From: Tunturibacter psychrotolerans
GTDB lineage: Bacteria > Acidobacteriota > Terriglobia > Terriglobales > Acidobacteriaceae
NCBI RefSeq assembly: GCF_040359615.1
Contig: NZ_CP132942.1
Coordinates: forward strand, 4,526,001-4,590,000
Direction: 5' to 3'
DNA: 64,000 nt
Part shown: piece by piece, positions 41,956 to 52,473 of the stretch
How the letters are laid out: each line of letters starts with the position of its first letter
Position numbering within the stretch: the first letter of the stretch is position 1
The notes under the pieces: generated by a model
What the model was told of the DNA's origin: nothing
The model's input: the letters and a program-made list of their open reading frames with translations, nothing else
Databases searched by the model: none
Position numbers and translations under genes: made by a program

Positions 41956-44352
41956 CTAAGGCGTCGCATACAAAGCGTGGTAGATCTCGCGGTTCCTCAG
42001 AATCGCCTGCACATACTCTCGGGTCTCGGTGTATGGAATCGACTCCACAAACTCCGGAATATCTTTGTAATCCCCAATTGCCATCCACTGCCGCACCGGC
42101 ACATCGCCTGCGTTGTAAGCCGCAAGCGCATACTCAGCCTGGCCGCCAAATCTATCCAGCACCTGCCGCAGATTCGCTGTCCCCAACTCCAGGTTCACCG
42201 AAGGATTTAACAGCTCGTTTGCATTGAAGCCCTTCATCTTCTGCTTTTTCGCCTCAGCCTTCCCCACCGAAGGCAACAGCTGCATCAATCCCCACGCGTT
42301 CGCATGACTCACAACTCCGGCATTGAACTCCGACTCCTGCCGAATCAGTGACGCAACTAAATAAGGATCAAGCACGTTCTTTTGCGCGTTCGCTGCTAAA
42401 TCCGCCCAATACGGCTGCGGAAACAACAGCTTCCAATACACCGTCGGAACCTGATCGAGCGGAATCGAAAAGAAGGAGATACCGCTATGCTTCATCGACT
42501 GAATCGCCCGAGTCGTCTCACCATACGATGAGTAGATCTCAGCCTGGGCCAGCGCCCCCCACTCACTCGAAGTGGAGCTCGCCTGAATCTCCGGCCCGAT
42601 GTACTCATTAAGCGCCGCGTTCGCCAGCAACCTCGCCTTGATCAGATGAGGCTCGTTCTCCGGCAACTCCCCAGTCAACTCCGGAATCACCGGCACCCGC
42701 ACCGAGCTCAAAGCCGCCGCAGGAGCAACATCCGTCGCCTGCGTCTTCAGCACACTGAGCCGTTGCCTCGCCAGTCCCGCATAATACGAGTTGACATAAG
42801 AGGCGGTAAGCGCGTGATAGTAGTTCACCGCCTGCCCAAAGTTCTTCTCTTCGTCTTCAAAGATTCGCCCCCGCCAATAAAGAGCTCCCGGAGCTTCAAT
42901 CCCCGCGGGAAACATCTCTATCTGTTCATCCATCAACCGCGCCGCTTCCGAATAGTTGTGCAGTCGATAGTTCATCCATGCCGCACGCCAGTGCGCCGAA
43001 GCCGCATACGTACTCTTCGGAAACAGCTTCACAAGTAGAGCGTAGTGATAAGTAGCCTGCTGCGGATCGTGCTTCAACAGATACATGTTTCCGCCCGAAT
43101 ACAACGCCTCTTCCAGCCATCTGCTCGCAGGAAAATCCCTCACCATCTGCGCAATCAGCGCGTCGTGCGCAGTCTGATCATTCTCATTTCGTGACAACTC
43201 CGCAAGCAGATACAACTTCAACGCCGCGCTGTCGTCTTTCGTGTCCGGCAGCTTCTCCACCTCTCGCCGGCTGATATGCTTCATCCTCATATCGCAGGCC
43301 GCCGCATAGATCAGCAGAGCATCATGGTCCGCCGCGCTCAGCGAACCATCCCGTTCAATCGAGTGATACTCCTCCCCAGCCTCGGCGTATCGCTTGGCGT
43401 TGAACAGCTGATCGGCATGAACCTTACGCTCCGCAGCCGTCAGCGGCATGTTCATCGCCTGCAACTGCGACGATGCCTGCCCTGCCTCCACACTCAGAGG
43501 AAATCCGACATATATATTCCGATAGATAGAAGCCGCATGCGTCGTATCCCCCGACATCTGATAAGCCCGGGCCAGCGCATAGCGAAAATCCACATGCGAT
43601 GCCTGCGCCGAGTCAGCCATTGGCACCAGAACCTTCAACGCACCTTGAGTATCGTTCTGTTGCAGATGAGCGTTCGCCAACAGAACCGGCGCATTCGCAT
43701 CGAAGATGCTCTCCGGATGCCGCGCCGCGAAGTTGTCCAGCAACCCATACGCATCCGATCCATGTCCCGCCTGCACCGCCGCCTGCGCTCCAAGATAATC
43801 CGCATAGTCATCCAACGCTGTGCCACTCGTATTCGCCAGCAGGAAGCTGTGCACCGCATCGTCGTACCGATGATCGAGCGTCGCAGCATGTCCCAGCGCA
43901 AGGTACGCCGCAGCGGCCCCCTCACCCGGATGCTGCCGCGCGTAGGCCTGTACGCCACTGTAAGCCGCCGGCGATCGCGTCAACGCCAACTGCTGAGCCA
44001 TCGGACGAAGCTGCTCCGAAGCCTTGAACGCGCTGGTCAAATGAATCGTCTGTGCCGTCGGCTTTCGAGAAACGATATGTTTCTTCCCAGCCGGAGCGCC
44101 CTTCTTTTTCGTCGTCTTACCCAGGGCACCGCTCTTTGCCTTCGCACTCGAAGCCTTCGATTTAGTGCCCGCAGCCTTCCCCGCATCCGCAGACGTTGTC
44201 CCGGTTTTGGACACCGGCTTATTGGCATGCGTCGCTGGCGGTGTCGTCGTCGACGTTTGCGCGACCAGCCCGTCCCCCACGGGCGACATGGTGATCCCAA
44301 TCAAAATGGCGACAACCATCGCCGGCCAAACCTTACCCCCGATGGTTACCAT
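41956..44352 (-). CDS. slt: Soluble lytic murein transglycosylase-like protein (Slt70 type)
   Basis: This 798-residue periplasmic enzyme cleaves peptidoglycan between MurNAc and GlcNAc to give 1,6-anhydro ends. Parts in order: signal segment (VVAILIGITMSPVGDGLVAQ); a low-complexity Ala/Lys/Thr-rich linker of about 80 residues; a long alpha-superhelix of TPR/HEAT-like repeats (about 120-600); and the C-terminal SLT domain with the catalytic Glu in RQESEFN, then GLMQLLPSVGK, AYNAGD and PYTETREYVQ. I prefer ATG 44352 because AAGGGAA lies just before it and the signal peptide follows; an upstream ATG at 44448 would add 32 residues including a Trp-rich stretch. The Lys/Ala linker is longer than in enterobacterial Slt (about 645 residues). 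It is transcribed away from the PEP-CTERM gene. Confidence 0.9.
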   Translation of the reverse strand: MVTIGGKVWPAMVVAILIGITMSPVGDGLVAQTSTTTPPATHANKPVSKTGTTSADAGKAAGTKSKASSAKAKSGALGKTTKKKGAPAGKKHIVSRKPTAQTIHLTSAFKASEQLRPMAQQLALTRSPAAYSGVQAYARQHPGEGAAAAYLALGHAATLDHRYDDAVHSFLLANTSGTALDDYADYLGAQAAVQAGHGSDAYGLLDNFAARHPESIFDANAPVLLANAHLQQNDTQGALKVLVPMADSAQASHVDFRYALARAYQMSGDTTHAASIYRNIYVGFPLSVEAGQASSQLQAMNMPLTAAERKVHADQLFNAKRYAEAGEEYHSIERDGSLSAADHDALLIYAAACDMRMKHISRREVEKLPDTKDDSAALKLYLLAELSRNENDQTAHDALIAQMVRDFPASRWLEEALYSGGNMYLLKHDPQQATYHYALLVKLFPKSTYAASAHWRAAWMNYRLHNYSEAARLMDEQIEMFPAGIEAPGALYWRGRIFEDEEKNFGQAVNYYHALTASYVNSYYAGLARQRLSVLKTQATDVAPAAALSSVRVPVIPELTGELPENEPHLIKARLLANAALNEYIGPEIQASSTSSEWGALAQAEIYSSYGETTRAIQSMKHSGISFFSIPLDQVPTVYWKLLFPQPYWADLAANAQKNVLDPYLVASLIRQESEFNAGVVSHANAWGLMQLLPSVGKAEAKKQKMKGFNANELLNPSVNLELGTANLRQVLDRFGGQAEYALAAYNAGDVPVRQWMAIGDYKDIPEFVESIPYTETREYVQAILRNREIYHALYATP

Positions 44353-44609
44353 TGTTCCCTTGTTTTCTCCAACCCACATCTTCCACTCTAAGCTGCCCCG
44401 CTGCACCTTCGCAGCACAATCGAGCACGAACCACCACAGATACTTCATACGATGCGCCCATTTCGGCATCCTTATAGTGTTATCGGCGCAGGATCATCCC
44501 AGTATGACGAATTGAAAATCCTTTTCCACAGTAAGGGTAAACATTTTCCACTCCCGGCCGACAAAAGAAAGACACGTGCAAATATGCAAGAAAATGCACG
44601 ATCTTGTTT

Positions 44610-44625
44610 TGGTCTCGGGATTGCT
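44610..44625 (+). promoter_or_regulatory. Candidate sigma-54 (-24/-12) promoter of the PEP-CTERM gene
   Basis: TGG at 44610-44612 and TTGCT at 44621-44625 have the exact GG-N10-GC spacing of sigma-54 promoters; the -12 box is perfect, the -24 box keeps only TGG. It would start transcription near 44635, about 35 bp before ATG 44671. A sigma-54 activator gene lies 6 kb upstream. Confidence 0.4.
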
Positions 44626-44670
44626 TCCTCTTCCTTCAGAAGCGTCATCAGATCCGCCCTGAGGAACACT

Positions 44671-45309
44671 ATGCGCCTAACCATTCTCACCTTTGCTTCC
44701 CTTCTTGCCCTCGGTTCATCCCCTCTCCTGGCCGACCCCATCCCCTATGCAAACGTCGGTCAGCTCGCCCCCGACCACACATTTACAGCTACAGCAACCG
44801 GGAGCGTCTCCGCGTACTTCTACTCCTCCGACGCGAGCAACGACGACAAGATCATCCTCTGGGACAAGACCTCCGGCGCAATGACCGCGCCATCCCTCGA
44901 CAATCACAGCTCCGCCGTCGGCTCGTCCGTCTCACTCTCGGTCAAAGCTGGAGACTCACTCATCTTCATCCTGGACGACGTCACTACTGGACAGTACTTC
45001 AGCTCTGTCGACTACTTCGGCGTTGCCTCACCGGCCAACTATAACGACGATGGTTATAACCACGCCTACTCCACGCCTTACTCCGGCGGCGTCAGCGGAA
45101 TCCCCGCAGGCACCTACATAGGAATGGAAGATCTCGGGGTCACTGGTCTTAAACCGCTCTCTGGCTCCGACCTCGACTACAACGACGACAACTTCGTCTT
45201 CACCAATGTCGCCGCAGCCCCGACCCCCGAGCCGAGCACCTTCATCCTCTTCGGCACAGGTCTCGTCGCAGCGGCCAGCGCACTCCGCCGCAAGTTCGCC
45301 CGCGGGTAA
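44671..45309 (+). CDS. PEP-CTERM sorting-domain protein
   Basis: This 212-residue exported protein has a signal peptide (LTILTFASLLALGSSPLLAD) and a C-terminal PEP-CTERM tail: PTPEPSTFILFGTGLVAAAS followed by a basic end (RRKFARG). This tail is the recognition signal of exosortase, which cleaves and attaches such proteins in exopolysaccharide-producing bacteria. The mature part is Asp/Ser/Tyr-rich (SDASNDDKIILWDKTSG; DYNDDNFVF), reminiscent of beta-sandwich and calcium-binding folds. ATG 44671 has a ribosome site (GAGGA) and starts a proper signal peptide; the longer frame from 44452 does not. A candidate sigma-54 promoter is upstream and a hairpin follows. No exosortase (EpsH/XrtA) gene is in the window, so it must lie elsewhere. 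Confidence 0.85.
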   Translation: MRLTILTFASLLALGSSPLLADPIPYANVGQLAPDHTFTATATGSVSAYFYSSDASNDDKIILWDKTSGAMTAPSLDNHSSAVGSSVSLSVKAGDSLIFILDDVTTGQYFSSVDYFGVASPANYNDDGYNHAYSTPYSGGVSGIPAGTYIGMEDLGVTGLKPLSGSDLDYNDDNFVFTNVAAAPTPEPSTFILFGTGLVAAASALRRKFARG

Positions 45310-45336
45310 CCCCTGCGTCATCAATGTTCGACAACA

Positions 45337-45372
45337 CCGGAGAACATAAACCTCCCAGGTCGTGTTCTCCGG
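45337..45372 (+). terminator. Hairpin after the PEP-CTERM gene
   Basis: CCGGAGAACA (45337-45346) pairs exactly with TGTTCTCCGG (45363-45372) over a 16-nt loop, 28 bp past the stop codon. There is no T run, so it is a probable transcript end without the classic tail. Confidence 0.5.
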
Positions 45373-45529
45373 AAACCGCTTCAAAACGCTACGAAACCAA
45401 GACCCGCAAAGGCTTACCCACACCCATAACTTTGCTCTCTGACCCACCGACATTTACTATGTTGTAGATACTGATCTTCGCGCTCCCGTAACGAGGCGAT
45501 TTCGGCGTTGTTTCCGCACCTTTTCACTC

Positions 45530-46156
45530 ATGCCCGCCATCCAATCCCCAGCCACGGAAGAGGTACACCCCGACGTAGCGCTCGTAGCGCGCGCAAAAGA
45601 AGGGGATACCGCCGCATTCGAGCAACTGGTCCGTCAGTACGAGCGCCAGATCTTCCGGGTCGCGCAGCATATTACTCAAAACCGTGAAGACGCCGAAGAC
45701 ATTACGCAGGATGCATTCCTCAAGGCCTACGAGAAGCTGGACCAGTTCCAGGGAAACTCTAAGTTCTCGACTTGGCTCGTCCGCATCGCGGTCAATGAGA
45801 GTCTCATGCGGTTGCGCAAGCGCAAGACCAGCAAAACCGTCTCCATGGACGAAGACGTCCAAACCGACGAAGGCTCTATCCCTCGTGACTTTGCCGAGTG
45901 GAGGCCAAACCCCGAGCAGCAATACAACCAGGCCGAGCTTGCCGAGATCCTTCGCAAAACCATCCAGGGTCTTCCTCCAGGCTTTCGCACCGTCTTCACT
46001 CTTCGCGACGTTGAAAATCTCTCCACGGAAGAGACTGCGGAGGCACTCGGCTTGAGCGTCCCCGCGGTGAAATCCAGATTGTTGCGTGCGCGCCTTCAAC
46101 TGCGCGAGCGCCTCAGCCGATACTTCCGGCAGAAGCAGGAGGGCCAGCCAGCATGA
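45530..46156 (+). CDS. ECF RNA polymerase sigma factor (RpoE/SigW-like)
   Basis: This 208-residue extracytoplasmic-function sigma factor has region 2 at about 28-95 (AFEQLVRQYERQIFRVAQHI, DAEDITQDAFLKAYEKLDQF, FSTWLVRIAVNESLMRLRKR) and region 4 at about 140-195 (LPPGFRTVFTLRDVENLSTE, LGLSVPAVKSRLLRARLQLR). Regions 1 and 3 are absent, as expected. The linker includes an acidic stretch (VSMDEDVQTDEGS). ATG 45530 has no clear ribosome site. The last bases overlap the next gene's start by 4 bp, and that gene encodes its likely anti-sigma factor. Such pairs respond to envelope stress; the signal here is unknown. Confidence 0.93.
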   Translation: MPAIQSPATEEVHPDVALVARAKEGDTAAFEQLVRQYERQIFRVAQHITQNREDAEDITQDAFLKAYEKLDQFQGNSKFSTWLVRIAVNESLMRLRKRKTSKTVSMDEDVQTDEGSIPRDFAEWRPNPEQQYNQAELAEILRKTIQGLPPGFRTVFTLRDVENLSTEETAEALGLSVPAVKSRLLRARLQLRERLSRYFRQKQEGQPA

Positions 46157-46398
46157 ACTGCACGGACCTATTGAGCCATCTTTCCGATTATTTCGACGAC
46201 CAGCTCACCATCGAACTGCGCGAAGAGATCAGTGAACACACGGCTGGCTGTCAGCACTGCCGCGTCGTCCTCAACACGACCCACCAGACCATCGAGGTCT
46301 ACAAGGGCAACGAGATCTACGAAGTCTCTCCCGGTCTACGCGAGCGCCTTCACTCCGCCATTATGGCGAAGTGTCTCGCCGTGAAGAAACAAGCTTAG
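46153..46398 (+). CDS. Zinc-finger anti-sigma factor (zf-HC2)
   Basis: This 81-residue protein has the ZAS signature H-x3-C-x2-C (HTAGCQHC, residues 29-36), preceded by the typical start CTDLLSHLSDYFDDQL. It is expected to hold the ECF sigma factor encoded just upstream, with which it overlaps by 4 bp (ATGA). Unlike many members it has no transmembrane helix or periplasmic part, so it is a soluble anti-sigma factor and may sense redox or metal state through its zinc site rather than an outside signal. The C-terminal half is helical. Function by family and context is well supported; the signal is inferred. Confidence 0.88.
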   Translation: MNCTDLLSHLSDYFDDQLTIELREEISEHTAGCQHCRVVLNTTHQTIEVYKGNEIYEVSPGLRERLHSAIMAKCLAVKKQA

Positions 46399-46420
46399 AA
46401 TCTCGGCCGAGTTTTAACTA

Positions 46421-46831
46421 TTAGATCCGCCCGGCTGACCTGAGCGCCCCTATCTCCGCATCGGTGAAGACCCGCGACCTAATCAGAAATCGCACACCTT
46501 CCCCATTCTCCAGCGAAAACATCCCTCCGCGCCCGGGCACCACATCCAGGATCAGCTGCGTATGCTTCCAATACTCGAACTGACTCCCACTCATATAAAA
46601 CGGGGTCTCCCCCAGCGTGGCCAGCAGCACATCCCCATCCCCCACCAGGAACTCCCCCCGCGGATAGCACATGGGGGAGCTGCCGTCACAGCAACCTCCC
46701 GACTGATGAAACATCAGCTCCCCATGTTTGTTCGACAACCTGCCCATCAACTCCTCAGCGGCAGGCGTCGTCAAAACCTGTTCCGGTACCTCTGTCATCG
46801 CCAGACCTGCACTTGCCTTTCTAGTTGTCAT
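46421..46831 (-). CDS. DUF779 family protein, aldehyde dehydrogenase partner
   Basis: This 136-residue protein of the DUF779 family, of unknown biochemical role, is typically found next to AldB-like aldehyde dehydrogenases. Signature parts are LMFHQSGGCCDGSSPMCYP, with a CC pair and a further Cys that may bind metal, then LGETPFYMSGSQFEYWKHTQ and LILDVVPGRGGMFSLENGEG. It lies 26 bp downstream of the aldehyde dehydrogenase on the same strand, which matches the usual gene order. Starts at 46831 or 46798 are possible. It is cytosolic with no membrane segment. A metal- or sulfur-related maturation or repair role is sometimes supposed from the cysteines but is not shown. Confidence 0.88.
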   Translation of the reverse strand: MTTRKASAGLAMTEVPEQVLTTPAAEELMGRLSNKHGELMFHQSGGCCDGSSPMCYPRGEFLVGDGDVLLATLGETPFYMSGSQFEYWKHTQLILDVVPGRGGMFSLENGEGVRFLIRSRVFTDAEIGALRSAGRI

Positions 46832-46857
46832 CCCCGAAGGGGATCTGCTGTTGTCGT

Positions 46858-48387
<1,530 letters not shown>

Positions 48388-48476
48388 AGAATCCACTCCC
48401 TCGAGATCGTTACCTACACCACGCTCGAAATTGTAGTCCTCCAAACCGAAATCTGTCACAACCCATAGCAAACAGG

Positions 48477-49070
48477 CTAAATCGTCCTTCCTCTCTCGCT
48501 GAACACGTGAATAAAGGCATATTGCAACAACATGATCGTCTTGCCATCCGCAATCTCGCCTCTCTCGATCGCAGCCATCGCATCCTCGATCGAAAGCTCC
48601 AGAACCTCAATATCTTCGCCCTCAACGAAGTTGCCGCCACCAGCCGTTACCTTGCTCCCGTTGTCGTACTCCGCCAGAAAAAAATAGAGCTTCTCAGTCA
48701 CCGACCCCGGACTCATAAACGCCTCAAAGATCTTCCGAACGCGATCGACGCGGTACCCGGTCTCTTCCTCCACCTCCGCCTTGATCCGCTCCTCCGGACT
48801 GGCCTTATCCAAAAGCCCCGCCGCCGTCTCGATCAACAAGCCCGGATGCCCATTCACAAAAGCCGGAAAACGAAACTGACGCGTCAGCACAACGGTTCGC
48901 CGCTCCAGGTTATACAACAGAATCGTAGCGCCATTGCCCCGATCGTAGGTCTCCCTGCTCTGCTGCTGCCACGTCCCATCGCTCCTCTGCAGATCAAACG
49001 TCGTCTTCTTCAACACGTACCAATCATCCGACAGCGTCTCAACTTTCTTGATCCGCACACGATCTTTCAT
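48477..49070 (-). CDS. nudK: GDP-sugar/ADP-ribose pyrophosphatase NudK-like Nudix hydrolase
   Basis: This 197-residue Nudix hydrolase closely follows the NudK pattern: a start of the type [19 protein letters not shown], then [13 protein letters not shown] and [15 protein letters not shown]. The Nudix box (G-x5-E-x7-REUxEExGU) is read here as [22 protein letters not shown]. NudK hydrolyses GDP-mannose and related NDP-sugars to sugar phosphate and GMP, linking it to polysaccharide precursor turnover. I take ATG 49070 because it aligns with the family start and leaves the repeat-rich control region free; ATG 49097 would place one repeat inside the gene. It is divergent from a DeoR-type regulator, which may control it. 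Confidence 0.87.
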   Translation of the reverse strand: MKDRVRIKKVETLSDDWYVLKKTTFDLQRSDGTWQQQSRETYDRGNGATILLYNLERRTVVLTRQFRFPAFVNGHPGLLIETAAGLLDKASPEERIKAEVEEETGYRVDRVRKIFEAFMSPGSVTEKLYFFLAEYDNGSKVTAGGGNFVEGEDIEVLELSIEDAMAAIERGEIADGKTIMLLQYAFIHVFSERGRTI

Positions 49071-49080
49071 CGAAGGGGCC

Positions 49081-49147
49081 TGCACGAAATTCATCATGCC
49101 GAAACCATATCGTGCAATTTCGTGCAAAGTCAAGTATTATCGTGAAC
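49081..49147. promoter_or_regulatory. Putative operator: repeated TTTCGTGCA elements
   Basis: Between nudK and the DeoR-type gene are TGCACGAAAT (49081-49090), its exact inverse ATTTCGTGCA (49117-49126), a direct copy CGTGCAATTT (49111-49120) spaced one helical turn away, and a half match ATCGTGAAC (49139-49147). DeoR-family proteins bind such clustered direct and inverted repeats, so autoregulation and nudK control are plausible. Confidence 0.5.
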
Positions 49148-49154
49148 AGCGAAA

Positions 49155-49910
49155 ATGTTAACCACTCACCGAAAACAGCAGATCCTCTCCATCCTCAAGC
49201 GCCAGGGCCAGGTCATCGCCAAAGAAGTAAGCGCGGCTATGAGCGTCTCGGAAGACACCATCCGTCGCGACCTTCGAGAGATGGCCCAAGAGGGTCTCCT
49301 CCAACGCGTTCACGGGGGAGCCTTGCCTGCCTCACCTGCCGTCGCAGATTTCACCCAGCGCGAACAAATTGCCCCCGAAGGCAAAGTAGCCATCGGCCGC
49401 GCAGCAGCGAAGATGGTTCAACCCGGCCAGGTCGTAATCCTCGACGGCGGCACCACCGCCAGGCAAGTCGCGCGACACATCCCGCTCGACCTCAAAGCCA
49501 CCATCGTCACCCACAGCCCAACCATCGCTCTCGAACTCATCGACCATCAGAACATCGAAGTCATCCTCATCGGTGGACGCCTCTTCCGACACTCCGTCGT
49601 CGCCGTCGGAGCCTCCGCAATCGAGACCATCGCTCAAATCCACGCAGACACCTTCTTCATGGGAGTAACCGGCATCCATCCCAAAACCGGTCTCACCACA
49701 GGCGACTACGAAGAAGCCGCTATCAAGCGAGCCATGAGCCACGCAGCAGCCGAAACCATCGTCCTTGCCTCCGCCGAAAAGCTCAACGCAGCCTCTCCCT
49801 ACGCCGTCGTCCCCCTCTCAGAGATCAGCGGCATCATCACAGAGCGCTCTGCAGAAAAAACTCTCTTACGTCCTTACGAAAAGCTAGGGATCACCGTCAC
49901 ACGAGCCTGA
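49155..49910 (+). CDS. DeoR/GlpR family transcriptional repressor
   Basis: This 251-residue regulator has an N-terminal winged helix (HRKQQILSILKRQGQVIAKE, then VSEDTIRRDLREMAQEGLLQ and RVHGGAL, residues 4-57) and a DeoR C-terminal sugar-phosphate sensor domain (ILDGGTTARQVARHI, VTHSPTIALEL, LIGGRLFRHSVVAVG, DTFFMGVTGI, TTGDYEEAAIKRAMSHAA, ASAEKL). Inducers of the family are phosphosugars. It is divergent from nudK across a repeat-rich region and convergent with the zwf-gnd-pgi genes, so a sugar-phosphate signal is plausible. Length is typical. The target set is inferred only. Confidence 0.9.
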   Translation: MLTTHRKQQILSILKRQGQVIAKEVSAAMSVSEDTIRRDLREMAQEGLLQRVHGGALPASPAVADFTQREQIAPEGKVAIGRAAAKMVQPGQVVILDGGTTARQVARHIPLDLKATIVTHSPTIALELIDHQNIEVILIGGRLFRHSVVAVGASAIETIAQIHADTFFMGVTGIHPKTGLTTGDYEEAAIKRAMSHAAAETIVLASAEKLNAASPYAVVPLSEISGIITERSAEKTLLRPYEKLGITVTRA

Positions 49911-49935
49911 AAAAGCCCCGGCCCGAGGCTCTTTC
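49911..49935. terminator. Bidirectional terminator-like element
   Basis: Between convergent genes (stop at 49910 on +, stop at 49937 on minus) lies AAAAAGCC..GGCTCTTTCTC, a short GC-rich stem with one mismatch, flanked by A on one side and a T-rich run on the other. It probably ends transcripts from both sides. Confidence 0.5.
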
Positions 49936-49936
49936 T

Positions 49937-51343
49937 CTATCTTGCGACGACTCTGAAGTCGTCCGGCTCCTGGGCAAGCGGCTTATCCCATCCACAGCAC
50001 GGAACAAGATGATCACCCGCCTCCTCCGGACCCCACGTCTGAGGCTCGTACACATACACCGGTGTGTCTTCCTTCAGAACAGGATCCACAATCCGCCAGG
50101 CCTCTTCAACGTAATCCTGTCGCGCAAACAACGTAGCGTCGCCGGCGATCGCATCCGTCAACACCCGCTCATACGCTTCCATCTCCTCTGGACTCGGGTG
50201 GCGGCTGGCAATCAGTTCCACTGACTCGCGACCCGAACCCTCAAGCTCGTTCGCAATCGAGACCGACATCGCTACCGTCATCTCGGGACTGATCCGGAAG
50301 CGCATATAGTTCTGCGCCGTATGCGGCTCAGTGATGTTCGTGTGAGGTGGTTTGCGAAACCGCGCCATCACTTCCATGCACGTCACCGGAAGATTCTTTC
50401 CCGCACGAATGTAAAAAGGAACGCCATCCCATCGCCACGAGTTAATCCCAAGCTTTAGACAAGCAAACGTCTCCACTTTGGAGTTAGGCGCAACGCCCTT
50501 CTCATCCAAATAGCCACGGAACTGTCCTCGAACCAGATCACTCGCCTTGATCGGAGGGATGGCCTTGAGCACCTTCACCTTCTCATCACGCATCGACTCA
50601 GCATCGCCGCGCGCCGGACACTCCATCGCAAGATTGCACATCACCTGAAAAATATGGTTCTGAATCACATCGCGAATCGCGCCCGTCTGGTCGTAGAAAG
50701 CCCCTCGGCCCTGCACGCCAAAGTCTTCCGCCATTGTGATCTGAACGGTCTCAACATAATCGCGATTCCAGATTGGCTCCAGAAACGTATTCGAAAAACG
50801 AAAGGACACCATGTTGTGAACCGGCCCCTTCGCCAAGTAGTGATCGATGCGAAAGATCGACGACTCTGGAAACGCAGACAGCAGAATCCGGTTCAACTCC
50901 TGTGCCGAAGCCAGATCATGCCCAAACGGCTTCTCTACAATCATCCGAGCGCCCTTGGCCGAACCCGATTTCACCAACTGCTCGACAACCTCCTCGAACA
51001 ACGAAGGAGGAATCGCCAGATAATGAGCCGGTCGCTCCGACGAACCCAGCGCCTTCCGTACTGCGACAAACGTAGCCGGGTCCACATAGTCGCCATCGAC
51101 ATACTGCAACAGCGACTTCATCTTCTCCCACGCTGCAGGATCGAGGCCGCCATGTTTCTCAAGACTATCCTGCGCACGCGCCTTAAACTGATCGAGATTC
51201 CAACCAGCCTTCGCCACACCAATGACCGGAACATTTAGTGTGCCGCGTTTAACCATCGACTGGAGAGCAGGAAAAATCTTCTTATAAGCAAGATCGCCGG
51301 TCGCGCCAAAAAAAACCAGCGCATCGGAATGAGATTGGCTCAC
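49937..51343 (-). CDS. zwf: Glucose-6-phosphate 1-dehydrogenase
   Basis: This 468-residue enzyme oxidises glucose-6-phosphate to 6-phosphogluconolactone with NADP+, the first step of the oxidative pentose phosphate pathway. The coenzyme loop is [17 protein letters not shown]; the active-site block is [10 protein letters not shown], where the usual sequence ends GKE; then [20 protein letters not shown] and [19 protein letters not shown]. The start is GTG 51343 with a strong GAGGAG 9 bp before it; the frame upstream overlaps gnd and is not used. It lies 25 bp after gnd on the same strand, so both are probably in one transcript. No 6-phosphogluconolactonase gene is next to them in the window. 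Confidence 0.95.
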   Translation of the reverse strand: MSQSHSDALVFFGATGDLAYKKIFPALQSMVKRGTLNVPVIGVAKAGWNLDQFKARAQDSLEKHGGLDPAAWEKMKSLLQYVDGDYVDPATFVAVRKALGSSERPAHYLAIPPSLFEEVVEQLVKSGSAKGARMIVEKPFGHDLASAQELNRILLSAFPESSIFRIDHYLAKGPVHNMVSFRFSNTFLEPIWNRDYVETVQITMAEDFGVQGRGAFYDQTGAIRDVIQNHIFQVMCNLAMECPARGDAESMRDEKVKVLKAIPPIKASDLVRGQFRGYLDEKGVAPNSKVETFACLKLGINSWRWDGVPFYIRAGKNLPVTCMEVMARFRKPPHTNITEPHTAQNYMRFRISPEMTVAMSVSIANELEGSGRESVELIASRHPSPEEMEAYERVLTDAIAGDATLFARQDYVEEAWRIVDPVLKEDTPVYVYEPQTWGPEEAGDHLVPCCGWDKPLAQEPDDFRVVAR

Positions 51344-51368
51344 GTTTGTACTCTCCTCAATTTCAAAA

Positions 51369-52391
51369 TTATTTAGCGGCCGGCTTCTCAAGGTGTCCGC
51401 CGAACTCGAAACGCATCGCCGACAACAGCTTATTCGAAAAGTCTGCCTCGCCTCGCGAACTGAACCGTTCATAGAGCGCCGTCGTCAACACCGGTGTCGG
51501 AACACCTTCATCAATCGCAGCCTTGATCGTCCAACGTCCTTCTCCCGAATCCGAAACCCGGCCGCCAAACTTCGCCAGCTCAGGGTCTCCAGTCAACGCC
51601 GACGCAGTCAGATCCAGCAGCCACGATGCAATCACACTCCCGCGGCGCCACACCTCTGCCACGTCAGGCAGATTGAAGTCATACAGATAATGTTCCGGAT
51701 CACGCAGCGGCGTCGTTTCGGCGTCGATCTCAGCCGTATGCTTGCCAATATTGGCCGCCTTCAACACGCCGAGGCCTTCAGCGTAAGCCGCCATCATTCC
51801 ATACTCAATTCCGTTGTGCACCATCTTTACGAAGTGGCCGCCGCCGCTCTCTCCGCAGTGCAGATAGCCGTCCTCTGCCGTCCCGCCAACCTTCTCGCGT
51901 CCGGGAGTCTTCGCGATATCTCCAATCCCAGGAGCAATCGTCTTGAAGATAGGATCCAGATGCTCCACAACGGATTTCGGTCCGCCAATCATCATGCAAT
52001 ATCCCCGCTCCAGACCCCAAACGCCGCCGCTCGTACCCACATCCACATAGCGGATCCCCTTAGGCGCAAGCTCCTTCGATCGCCGAATATCGTCGATGTA
52101 GTACGAGTTCCCGCCATCGATCAGAATGTCGTCTTTCTCGAGGTGGGGCGCGATCTTAGCGATCGTCTGATCGACTACTCCCGCAGGAATCATCAACCAG
52201 ATCGCACGCGGCTTGGAGAGCTTACTCACGAAATCCTCAAGCGAAGACGATCCCGTGATCCCCTTCTCCTTACCCATCTCGTCAACAACCTTCGGCGACA
52301 TGTCGAAGACGACGCATTCATGGCCATTCTTCGCCAACCGCCGAACCATGTTGGCACCCATCCTACCCAGGCCTACCATTCCAAGTTGCAT
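51369..52391 (-). CDS. gnd: 6-phosphogluconate dehydrogenase, decarboxylating (short GndA type)
   Basis: This 340-residue enzyme converts 6-phosphogluconate to ribulose-5-phosphate and CO2. The N-terminal Rossmann loop is GLGRMGANM; the substrate motif [20 protein letters not shown] and the active-site [18 protein letters not shown] follow. The short length marks it as the tetrameric type with about 300-340 residues (often NAD+-linked) rather than the 470-residue enterobacterial Gnd. A good ribosome site (AGGGAGAG) precedes ATG 52391. It is placed between pgi (82 bp upstream) and zwf (25 bp downstream), giving a sugar-phosphate operon. Confidence 0.94.
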   Translation of the reverse strand: MQLGMVGLGRMGANMVRRLAKNGHECVVFDMSPKVVDEMGKEKGITGSSSLEDFVSKLSKPRAIWLMIPAGVVDQTIAKIAPHLEKDDILIDGGNSYYIDDIRRSKELAPKGIRYVDVGTSGGVWGLERGYCMMIGGPKSVVEHLDPIFKTIAPGIGDIAKTPGREKVGGTAEDGYLHCGESGGGHFVKMVHNGIEYGMMAAYAEGLGVLKAANIGKHTAEIDAETTPLRDPEHYLYDFNLPDVAEVWRRGSVIASWLLDLTASALTGDPELAKFGGRVSDSGEGRWTIKAAIDEGVPTPVLTTALYERFSSRGEADFSNKLLSAMRFEFGGHLEKPAAK

Positions 52392-52473
52392 TTGAACTCT
52401 CCCTTTCAGTAGTTATGATTCACTGGACATCGAAAGCCGGCGCAGAGTCTTCTCGCGTCCGCTGCCGCCTGGC

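Noticed and set aside
46408..46417. CTCGGCCGAG palindrome followed by TTTT after the anti-sigma gene
   Set aside because: A 10-bp palindrome without a loop cannot form a stable RNA hairpin; only a weak case for a terminator.
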